Below the pieces are notes generated by a model. It saw only the letters and a program-made list of their open reading frames with translations, was not told the DNA's origin and did no database searches. Position numbers and translations under genes: made by a program. This document shows, piece by piece, positions 1-5,051 of a stretch of 5,051 nucleotides of DNA. Source of the DNA: Lentzea sp. (GTDB lineage Bacteria > Actinomycetota > Actinomycetes > Mycobacteriales > Pseudonocardiaceae); contig JASLAV010001125.1 of NCBI GenBank assembly GCA_030146905.1, forward strand, positions 1 through 5,051, read 5' to 3'. Every line of letters starts with the position of its first letter. Position 1 is the first letter of the stretch.

Positions 1-64
1 GGTTACGATCCTTCGACGCCGGGCGGAGTGCCGTAGGGTTTTGACGACCCGCTGTTGTCCAGAG

Positions 65-104
65 CGTTCGGGCCGGTTGAACTGGTGTTCACCCGGCCCG
101 AACG
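65..104 (-). terminator. Near-perfect hairpin at the end of the DUF305 reading frame
   Basis: Bases 65-76 and 93-104 are perfect 12-bp inverted arms. After a single T/C mismatch (77/92) the stem continues with 78-82 pairing 87-91, leaving a four-base loop (83-86). This is far stronger than expected by chance. It overlaps the last codons and the TGA stop (89-91) of the DUF305 frame. There is no T-tract after the stem on either strand, but actinobacterial terminators often lack one. Because the stem is symmetric, it could also stop transcripts arriving from the left on the plus strand. The structure is seen directly; the terminator role is inferred. Confidence 0.6.
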
Positions 105-340
105 TCGTTGAGGTGCCGGCTCTGCTCCAGCAGTCCCTGCATCTCGGTGATCTCGGCCTGCTGCGCGGTGATGATGTCCTGCCTGAGCCTCTTGCTCTCG
201 GTGTTGCTGCCCTTGTCGAGGTGGGTCTTGGCCATGTCGATCGCACCCTGGTGGTGCTTGATCATCATTTCCGTCCACCTGCGGTCGAACCCGGCGCCCG
301 TGGCGTGACCGAGCTCGGCCATCTCGTCGGCGGTCATCAT
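89..340 (-). CDS. Truncated DUF305 family protein (C-terminal half only)
   Basis: This 83-residue frame starts at a double ATG. It opens with MMTADEMAEL, followed by the family signature MMIKHHQGAIDMA at residues 25-37, with the paired histidines H29-H30, and the helical segment QAEITEMQGLL at 61-71. DUF305 proteins are usually exported proteins or lipoproteins of roughly 150-220 residues with two such histidine motifs, and some are linked to copper or metal handling. Here only the second half is present: there is no signal peptide, lipobox or first HH motif. Upstream in the same frame the sequence is open but runs into the 3' end of the CHAT gene and does not look like DUF305, except that the few residues before the ATG (GTGMM) resemble the family's usual linker. 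Whatever removed the front half therefore probably broke near 345-378. No strong ribosome binding site is seen; a weak GGAA lies upstream, inside an inverted repeat. It may be a gene remnant or a minimal cytoplasmic single-repeat protein. Family assignment is firm; function of this fragment is unknown. Confidence 0.68.
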   Translation of the reverse strand: MMTADEMAELGHATGAGFDRRWTEMMIKHHQGAIDMAKTHLDKGSNTESKRLRQDIITAQQAEITEMQGLLEQSRHLNDVRAG

Positions 341-342
341 GC

Positions 343-375
343 CGGTTCCGGGGCTCGTAGCAGCGCACGGAACCG
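343..375 (-). repeat. 8-bp inverted repeat filling the gap between the CHAT gene and the DUF305 frame
   Basis: Bases 343-350 and 368-375 are perfect inverted copies (CGGTTCCG / CGGAACCG), separated by 17 bases that contain a further 3-bp stem (353-355 with 359-361). On the minus strand the first arm directly abuts the TGA stop (376-378) of the large gene, and the second arm ends two bases before the ATG of the DUF305 frame, so it contains that frame's only GGAA-like ribosome binding sequence. It could be a weak terminator or a fold that hides the start. No T-tract follows. The repeat is seen directly; its role is inference. Confidence 0.4.
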
Positions 376-3300
376 TCAGCCGAGCTGGATCCCGGCCAGC
401 GTCGAGTCGGCGCCGACGCAGACGAACGGTCGACGTAATGGATCGCCGGCCACCGCGTCCGCCAGTGCCGCGGCTGCGCTGTGCCCGTTCGCCAGCGCCC
501 GGTGGAAGTCTTCCATCGTGCGACGCGCGGCCAGTTCGCCGACGTTGTTCACGGCGACGACCACCGTGCTGGTGCCGACGCTGAGCAAGGCGCCCGCGAA
601 CCCGAGCAGGTCGTCATCGGGGCGGATGTCTTGCAGGGCCAATCCGCACGCCGCGAGCACGACCTGCCGCGGTGGTGTGCCGAGCCGGCCGAGGTGGTGC
701 GCGAACAGCGGCGCGTCGGCCAGTTCGAGTCGTGAGAACAACGCGTTGTCCGGCTCGTGTTCGCCGTGTGCCACCACGTGCAGAAGGCCGCAGGTTGGCA
801 ACGCGCCGAGCACTGTCATGACCCTCGCGTCATCACCGCGGAACGTGACCGCACTGCGGTGCCACTTGGTCAATCGTTCATCGGCGGCCGCCGCGCCGAC
901 ACCGGGACCGACGACCACCACGACGCCGTCAGGCGCGCGTTCGTCCTCGGCGGCCGTCAACGCCCGCAGCCAGGCGGTCGCTGACGGCGCCACGACGACC
1001 GGACGGCCGCGCAGGCCGGGCAGGCTGCCCCACGGCACCGCGTACAGCTGCCCCACGGGAACGATCGCGAGGTCGCGTTCCTCGATGATCGGCAGCAGCG
1101 GGCGGATCAGATGTGCGTTCAGCCGGTCCAGCATGCGTCGAGCGGACTCCGCGATCACTTCGGCGAGCGGAGGCGGCAAGTGGTCTGGTGCCAGCGCCGC
1201 CTGGTCGGAGCGGAGGAGGCGCACGGTCTCGATCACCGCCGATGCCCGGCCGAGCTTGACCAAGTGCTCCTCGCCTGCGGCGACCACCACCGCGGCCAGC
1301 ACGTCCCCGGAGATCGCGAACTCGACCAGTGCGCAGTCCTGCAACGCTTCGGCCAATCCGCCGACGCTGATCAGCGCGTTGGAGCCGGCGCACGTCGTCG
1401 ACCACCACCCGAGGTGGCTGACCCGCTGCAGCGCGATCTCGTGCTGTTCGGCCAGTCCCGCTTCGACCGGTCCGTTGACGCGTTGCGACTGCAGGGTCCG
1501 GGTGATGCGGATGAACTCGTCGACCGCGTCCGCCACCGCGGGATCGGACGAGCTGACCGGCTGGTGGCGGTGCAGGTGGGCACGTGCGCGTTCCAGCCAC
1601 GTCAGCACCTCTTCCGCGGGGTGTCCTCTGCGGAGAGCGAGCTTCACCGCAAGGTCGCCCAGTTCGCGCGCGAACAGCACAGCGCCGCGAACCAGATCGG
1701 TCGCCCCGTAGCGGTCGAACGCGGCGAGCAGGCGGTCCAGGCCCGACTCCGCACAGTCGAGCGCGTCGTCGAACCGGCGCTGTTCCGCGGCGAACTCCGC
1801 GAGGACCAGGCAGCGGAACACGACGTGGTCGAGCGAGGTGCCGTCCTGCGGAGCCGCGGTGCGGGTGATGAGCTGTTCGGCGGCTTCCACGTCACCGAAC
1901 GACACGGCGAGCCTGGCTGCCCAAAGCAGTGCGACATCAGCTTCATCGGTGAGGTCCAGCGCGCGCAGCCGCAGCGCGAGGTCCTTCGCGATGTTCAGGA
2001 GCTCTTCCGCCGAGCCGTCGCCCCATGCCTTGGCGAGCGACATCTCGGCGCGCAGCAAGGTGAGCTCTGCGATGACGACCGCTCGGTCGTCGCCGATTCG
2101 CCTCCATCGGGTGATCGCCTCGAGTGCGGCTTCCTGCGCGGACTTGTAGTCGGACTGCAGCAAGGCGCACAGAGCGCGCAGGTGCTCGACCTGCCCGATC
2201 GAGCGGTCATGCGCCACGTCCGCGCCGTGCAGGAGCTCCAGGACGTTGTTGAGGTAGATCGACGCCTTGTTCGGCATCCCGGCTGCCAGCAACGTGTCGA
2301 CCTGGTCGAGCCAGAGCGTGCGGACGTGGTCGGGGTCCGCGTCAGGGGCGAAGTGCCACGCCTGTTCGAAGTGCGCGAGCGCGAGGGGGAGCTCACCGCG
2401 GTGCTGAGCGAGCACGCCGAGCAGCTGTTCGGCGGTGGACAGCGTCCACATCGGCACGAGGTCGTGACCGACCGCACCGAGTGCCGCGATGAGGTTCTGC
2501 TGCTCATCCCGCAGCCACTGCCACGCGGCGTCGCTGTTCGCGAAGACCGGCAACGGCACCGGAGTTTCCTCGACGTGCCAACCGGACCGGCGGGTGGGGA
2601 TCGCGATGGTGACAGCGCAGCAGAACGCCGCCACGTAGTAGCGGAACAACCGCTCGACGGCGGATCCCAGGTGAGCGGCGTCATCGGTCTGCCGAGCCAG
2701 GTCTGCCGCGTAGGAGCGCAACAGGTCGTGGGTGCGCAGCCTGCCGTTGCCCGCGGGCTGGGCGAGATGCGCGCGTTCCAGCTCTGTGACAGCCCTGCGG
2801 GCCTCGCCGAGCCCGGTTCCGGTGAGAGCGGCGACGGCGCGGACATCGACGCCGTGCACCTGCGCGACAGCCGTGAGCCGGAACGCCTCAGCGGCGGCGG
2901 GAGTGAGATTTCGGTAGGACCACGAGAACACGGTGCGCACCGCGGTGCGGTCGTCGTCGCCTGCGTCCAGCAGGTCGAGGCGTTCGTGGTGGGCGGAGGC
3001 CAGCTCCTCGGCCAGGGCCGGAAGGCTTTCGTCCGGCCGTGCGTTCACCATCTCCGCCGTGATGCGCAAGGCGAGCGGCAGCAGGGCGCTCCACTCGCAC
3101 AACGTGCGAGCGGCCTCGGGTGCCCGCAGCGCACGATCCCCCACCAGCGACCCGAACAGCTCGACAGCCTCGTCGACGTTCAGCAGCCCGAGGTTGACCC
3201 GGCTGGCCCCGTCTCTGATCACCAAGCCCGTCAGCGCGTCGCGGCTGGTGACGAGCACGAAGGTCGATCCTGCCCCCGGCAGCAGAGGCCGCACCTGCTC

Positions 3301-3831
3301 CACGCTGCGCGCGTTGTCGAGGACGATCAGCATGCGCCGCTCGGCCACCAGGGTGCGGAACAACCTCGCCCGGTCGGAGAGGGTCGCCGGGATGGGCTCG
3401 GCCGACCCCACCAGGCTCCGCAGCAGCTCTGCCAGTGCGTCTTCAGGCCGCACCGGTTGATCGCGGTCGTATCCCCGCAAGTCGACGTAGAGGTCGCCGT
3501 CGGGAAAAGTGCCGCGTGCCCGATGGGCCCAGTGCACAGCGAGGGCGGTCTTGCCGACCCCGGCGGTACCGGATATCGCCGAGATCACCACGGTGCCCGT
3601 GTCGGAAACCTGCTCCCGCAGCCGATCCAGAGCCGCCAGTTCGTTCTTCCGCCCGGTGAAGTCCCCGACGTCGAGCGGTAGCTCTCTCGGCACGCGAGCG
3701 ACGGGTTTGGTCGGCTGCCCGACCGTGACCACCAGATCACCGGCGACATCGCGGACCTGCACCACGTCGCCGCTCACGTCTTCAGCGACGTTCGCGGCGC
3801 CGTGCCGCGCCTCCGCGTCGCTGTCGTCCAC
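376..3831 (-). CDS. NB-ARC STAND ATPase with TPR-like region and C-terminal CHAT protease domain
   Basis: This 1151-residue cytosolic protein (no signal peptide or membrane segment seen) is a probable ligand-triggered ATP switch that controls a caspase-like protease. Residues 18-37 form a duplicated V/G/D-rich motif. An NB-ARC domain follows (about 57-375): P-loop GTAGVGKT at 88-95, Walker B MLIVLDN at 167-173, FVLVTSRD at 191-198, LLPLALRI (GLPL box) at 250-257, and THDLLR at 367-372 in the MHD position. Residues about 395-450 resemble the segment after the ATPase in AfsR-like proteins, but the SARP/DNA-binding part is absent, so it is not an AfsR regulator. Residues about 460-800 are helical with TPR-like pairs, the likely sensor. 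CHAT occupies about 820-1148, with IVPVGQLYAVPW at 923-934, catalytic His1022 in HVVAHGEH, Cys1062 in VVLAACG, and the usual helical end. The GTG start has a weak GGTGG four bases upstream and keeps the whole N-terminal motif; it is the best but not the only possible choice. Family knowledge: NB-ARC-TPR-CHAT proteins are common in actinomycetes, and related STAND and TPR-CHAT proteins act in phage defence. A defence role here is inference, and the trigger and substrate are unknown. Confidence 0.93.
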   Translation of the reverse strand: MDDSDAEARHGAANVAEDVSGDVVQVRDVAGDLVVTVGQPTKPVARVPRELPLDVGDFTGRKNELAALDRLREQVSDTGTVVISAISGTAGVGKTALAVHWAHRARGTFPDGDLYVDLRGYDRDQPVRPEDALAELLRSLVGSAEPIPATLSDRARLFRTLVAERRMLIVLDNARSVEQVRPLLPGAGSTFVLVTSRDALTGLVIRDGASRVNLGLLNVDEAVELFGSLVGDRALRAPEAARTLCEWSALLPLALRITAEMVNARPDESLPALAEELASAHHERLDLLDAGDDDRTAVRTVFSWSYRNLTPAAAEAFRLTAVAQVHGVDVRAVAALTGTGLGEARRAVTELERAHLAQPAGNGRLRTHDLLRSYAADLARQTDDAAHLGSAVERLFRYYVAAFCCAVTIAIPTRRSGWHVEETPVPLPVFANSDAAWQWLRDEQQNLIAALGAVGHDLVPMWTLSTAEQLLGVLAQHRGELPLALAHFEQAWHFAPDADPDHVRTLWLDQVDTLLAAGMPNKASIYLNNVLELLHGADVAHDRSIGQVEHLRALCALLQSDYKSAQEAALEAITRWRRIGDDRAVVIAELTLLRAEMSLAKAWGDGSAEELLNIAKDLALRLRALDLTDEADVALLWAARLAVSFGDVEAAEQLITRTAAPQDGTSLDHVVFRCLVLAEFAAEQRRFDDALDCAESGLDRLLAAFDRYGATDLVRGAVLFARELGDLAVKLALRRGHPAEEVLTWLERARAHLHRHQPVSSSDPAVADAVDEFIRITRTLQSQRVNGPVEAGLAEQHEIALQRVSHLGWWSTTCAGSNALISVGGLAEALQDCALVEFAISGDVLAAVVVAAGEEHLVKLGRASAVIETVRLLRSDQAALAPDHLPPPLAEVIAESARRMLDRLNAHLIRPLLPIIEERDLAIVPVGQLYAVPWGSLPGLRGRPVVVAPSATAWLRALTAAEDERAPDGVVVVVGPGVGAAAADERLTKWHRSAVTFRGDDARVMTVLGALPTCGLLHVVAHGEHEPDNALFSRLELADAPLFAHHLGRLGTPPRQVVLAACGLALQDIRPDDDLLGFAGALLSVGTSTVVVAVNNVGELAARRTMEDFHRALANGHSAAAALADAVAGDPLRRPFVCVGADSTLAGIQLG
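388..1374 (-). other. CHAT protease domain of the large STAND protein
   Basis: Residues about 820-1148 match CHAT (caspase HetF associated with TPRs), a clan CD cysteine protease fold. The order is as expected: an N-terminal beta subdomain (ALVEFAISGDVLAAVVVA, 834-851), a helix, the strand IVPVG and PWGSLPG loop (923-939), PSATAWL (949-955), then the His-containing strand (H1022, codon 766-768) and the Cys-containing strand (C1062, codon 646-648). The C-terminal part, LLGFAGALLSVGTSTVVVAV (1075-1094), fits the family, but the usual LWPVDD-like turn reads VNNVGE here. Both catalytic residues are intact, so the domain is predicted to be active. Confidence 0.9.
436..438 (-). promoter_or_regulatory. 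Single TTA leucine codon (possible bldA control point)
   Basis: Leu1132 of the STAND-CHAT protein is encoded by TTA, the only TTA codon I found in any of the three genes. In Streptomyces and relatives the tRNA for TTA (bldA product) becomes available late in growth, so TTA-containing genes are often developmentally controlled at translation. It sits in a run of five consecutive codons ending in A or T (GAT CCA TTA CGT CGA, 430-444), unusual for this gene. The codon is 20 codons from the stop, after the catalytic residues. The codon itself is certain; its regulatory effect is inferred. Confidence 0.5.
3721..3780 (-). repeat. Two tandem ten-residue motifs at the N-terminus of the STAND protein
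   Basis: Residues 18-27 (DVSGDVVQVR) and 28-37 (DVAGDLVVTV) are two adjacent copies of the pattern D-V-x-G-D-(V/L)-V-x-V. Similar V-x-G-x-V-V-Q-x-R-D-V stretches occur, from memory, at the start of many actinobacterial NB-ARC and other conflict-system proteins. Alternating hydrophobic residues suggest two short beta strands, perhaps an adaptor for self-association or partner binding. The repeat is seen; its role is inference. Confidence 0.6.
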
Positions 3832-3962
3832 CGCACCACCGTAGTCGCGGCGGTTGGCGCTCGGGTACGGACAAAGATCGGGGACAGCGCCCGTGCGGCG
3901 CCGCTCGACCAGCGCTCACCTGAACGCATGGTGCGAAATGACCTGTCCTGGCGCTGCGCGGA

Positions 3963-3975
3963 ACCGGCGGCCGGT
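3963..3975 (-). terminator. Small hairpin behind the carboxypeptidase terminator
   Basis: Bases 3963-3967 (ACCGG) pair with 3971-3975 (CCGGT) around a three-base loop. It lies immediately downstream, in minus-strand direction, of the larger hairpin at 3977-4010 and could act with it as a tandem terminator. Short GC stems are common by chance in this kind of DNA, so support is modest. Confidence 0.3.
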
Positions 3976-3976
3976 G

Positions 3977-4010
3977 GGATCGCCGCCGGCGCCCGTGCCG
4001 GCGGCGATCC
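3977..4010 (-). terminator. Probable terminator of the carboxypeptidase gene
   Basis: A perfect 14-bp GC-rich stem (3977-3990 with 3997-4010) closes a six-base loop. Skipping base 3976 adds three more pairs (3973-3975 with 4011-4013). It begins six bases after the TAG stop of the carboxypeptidase gene. No T-tract follows, as is often the case in actinomycetes. Its position suggests that the carboxypeptidase and the downstream STAND gene are separate transcription units. Confidence 0.72.
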
Positions 4011-4016
4011 ACCCGT

Positions 4017-5051
4017 CTACAGGGTCAGGCGCCACCAGTCGAGGTCACCGGGGCCGACCCAGATGACGTTGTGAACGCGCAGCTGCCACGTGCCGTTGCG
4101 CGACTCACGGGACAGGTCGACGGTGAACGAACCGCCGGGGTCCGGCTGGGTGCTCTGGAGCTGGTGCTGGAGCTTGTACACCGTGCCGTCCGGGGCGACC
4201 AGGTCCAGCGAGATGAGCGAGCCCTGCAGGTTCTTGAAGTGCACCTCCATGCGAGCGGCGGACCGGGGGTTGCCCTCGCAGCCGCTGAGCGTCATCCGCA
4301 CGGTGACCGGTGGGGTGCGGGTGACGACCGGGACGTCGGTGTCGTCGGTCTGCGTGCATTCGGTCGTCGGTTCGGGCACCGGCGTGTAGGGGGCGGCGGT
4401 GTGGCGTGCCGTGTGCAGCAGCATGGGCAGCGCCTTGGGCCAGAAGAAGCTGTCCTGGCACGAGTGGGCGGGGAAGAACCCGCCGCACGTCTGGTCCGGT
4501 GACGAGCCCAGCTCCCACACGAAGGAGGCCACGCCGAGCTCGTCGTACACCCAGTCGTCCGTCGTGCCCGACGCCGAGTAGAGCACCTGGCCGGACTGCC
4601 CGTACTGCCAGCCGGGACCAGCCATCTCGGCCAGGTCCTGAGCGAGGTCCCGCAACGCGGCGTCGTTGCCGACCCGCCGGTCGGGCGAGCCGCCGGTCCA
4701 GGGGAACAGCACGTAGTTGCCGTAGCTGTGCAGCGACAACACGATGCCCGTGGTGCTTGTGGGCGCGGGCTGTGCGGGGTCGGCCGCGCGCTGGTCGCGG
4801 TACAGGGAACGCCACAACGCCTGCAGTGCGCGGGTTTCCGGCTCCGAGTCGGGCGCGGTGCCGCGGTAGGTCTGGTCGCACTGCCGTTCCGAGGCGTTCA
4901 GCAGGCCCCAGTTCGATGTGGTGTTGCGGTTGAGGTCCACGCCGTGGTGGGACTGGGACTGCGTACCGCAGGTGGTGCCCTGGTGGTCGGTGTCGTTGCC
5001 GTTCTTGCGGTGCGAGATCGGGGCGTCGCCGCCGCGCTGGACGTTGTCGAC
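4017..5051 (-). CDS. Secreted M14 zinc carboxypeptidase with P-domain (5' end outside window)
   Basis: The frame stays open from the TAG stop (4017-4019) to the window edge, giving 344 residues of a protein whose start is missing. It is predicted to remove C-terminal residues from peptides outside the cell. M14 signatures, in fragment numbering: RKN at 15-17, VDLNRN at 38-43 (Asn/Arg binding the substrate carboxylate), SEPET at 69-73, SLHSYGN at 106-112 (His108 as the third zinc ligand), YSASGTTDDW at 158-167 (the Tyr248-like region), and VWELG at 178-182 with Glu180 as the general base. The HxxE zinc motif, signal peptide and any propeptide must lie beyond the window. A Pro/Thr-rich linker (about 223-248) leads to a C-terminal domain (about 249-344) with the P-domain pattern: SLDLVAPDGTVYKL, then NGTWQLRV, then DLDWWRLTL. 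Six cysteines fit an exported, disulfide-bonded protein. Terminator-like hairpins follow directly. The GTG at position 4940 lies inside the DLNRN motif and is not the real start. Confidence 0.92.
   Translation of the reverse strand, partial: VDNVQRGGDAPISHRKNGNDTDHQGTTCGTQSQSHHGVDLNRNTTSNWGLLNASERQCDQTYRGTAPDSEPETRALQALWRSLYRDQRAADPAQPAPTSTTGIVLSLHSYGNYVLFPWTGGSPDRRVGNDAALRDLAQDLAEMAGPGWQYGQSGQVLYSASGTTDDWVYDELGVASFVWELGSSPDQTCGGFFPAHSCQDSFFWPKALPMLLHTARHTAAPYTPVPEPTTECTQTDDTDVPVVTRTPPVTVRMTLSGCEGNPRSAARMEVHFKNLQGSLISLDLVAPDGTVYKLQHQLQSTQPDPGGSFTVDLSRESRNGTWQLRVHNVIWVGPGDLDWWRLTL

Larger units (their letters stand above)
3832..4016. other. Intergenic region upstream of the STAND-CHAT gene
   Basis: This 185-base gap holds the two hairpins next to the carboxypeptidase and, nearer the GTG start, the presumed promoter and leader of the STAND gene. 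I see no clear -35/-10 pair. The closest candidate is TTGTCC around 3867-3872 on the minus strand, but it lacks a convincing -10 partner. No reading frame in the gap shows recognisable protein features. In particular, there is no trace of the missing DUF305 N-terminal half. Confidence 0.5.

Noticed and set aside
1..36. Possible 3' end of a plus-strand gene reading GYDPSTPGGVP then TAG
   Set aside because: Eleven codons without a recognisable family cannot be told from chance. The symmetric hairpin at 65-104 would fit a convergent gene, but nothing else supports it.
3..368. 121-codon minus-strand frame overlapping the DUF305 frame
   Set aside because: The translation is Arg/Gly/His-rich without family features. 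The overlapping frame carries the DUF305 motif, so this one is a shadow.
41..1711. 556-codon open frame on the plus strand
   Set aside because: It is a Ser/Thr/Arg-rich low-complexity translation opposite the CHAT domain and the DUF305 frame, so it is a shadow of the real minus-strand genes.
1111..3681. 856-codon open frame on the plus strand
   Set aside because: It is antisense to the STAND-CHAT gene. Its translation is rich in Arg, Gln, His and Val without recognisable domains, while the minus frame carries NB-ARC and CHAT motifs. Long empty antisense frames are normal in high-GC DNA.
3887..3998. Ten-base direct repeat GCGCCCGTGC at 3887-3896 and 3989-3998
   Set aside because: A GC-only-type ten-mer twice within about 100 bases is weak evidence in this composition. 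The second copy is part of the terminator loop and stem, and no attachment site or mobile gene is near.
3782..4012. 76-codon minus-strand frame in the gap upstream of the STAND gene
   Set aside because: It is Arg-rich, overlaps the terminator hairpins and the start of the STAND gene, and shows no motif. It is not the missing DUF305 half, as no HH motif is present.
4105..4881. 258-codon minus-strand frame inside the carboxypeptidase gene
   Set aside because: It is a shifted-frame shadow of the M14/P-domain gene, which holds all the conserved motifs in its own frame.
1..5051. CRISPR array, insertion sequence, tRNA or rRNA
   Set aside because: No regularly spaced repeats, transposase motifs, terminal inverted repeats or tRNA-like folds were seen on either strand.

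Overview
The window is high-GC DNA whose coding frames end mostly in G or C, and the identifiable genes use GTG as well as ATG starts. Together with an AfsR-like NB-ARC protein and a secreted zinc carboxypeptidase carrying a P-domain, this points to a filamentous actinomycete, probably of the Pseudonocardiales/Actinosynnema-Lentzea-Saccharothrix type. The family-level placement is inference; no marker gene is present.

All recognisable genes lie on the minus strand, so the window is best read from right to left. At the right edge (4017-5051) is the 3' part of a gene for a secreted M14 metallocarboxypeptidase with a C-terminal proprotein-convertase-type P-domain; its start lies beyond the window. 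It ends just before a strong 14-bp GC hairpin (3977-4010) and a second small hairpin (3963-3975), probably its terminator. A 185-base gap follows, with no gene and no promoter I can name with confidence.

The centre (376-3831) is one large gene for an 1151-residue STAND protein. It has a short N-terminal duplicated beta-type motif, an NB-ARC ATPase, a helical TPR-like region and a C-terminal CHAT (caspase-like) protease domain with its His and Cys both visible. This layout, sensor plus ATP switch plus protease, resembles prokaryotic NLR/inflammasome-type conflict proteins and is the most interesting object here. It contains a single TTA leucine codon, so bldA-type translational control is possible.

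Thirty-five bases after it comes an 83-codon reading frame (89-340) matching only the C-terminal half of DUF305 proteins. The signal peptide and first histidine-pair motif are missing, so it is either a remnant or a single-repeat version. Its end lies inside a near-perfect hairpin (65-104) that could terminate transcription. Bases 1-64 hold nothing I can assign.

The carboxypeptidase is separated from the STAND gene by terminator-like structures and probably has an unrelated extracellular job. The STAND gene and the DUF305 fragment could be co-transcribed, but an inverted repeat fills the gap between them. No gasdermin, nuclease or other obvious CHAT substrate is encoded in the window.
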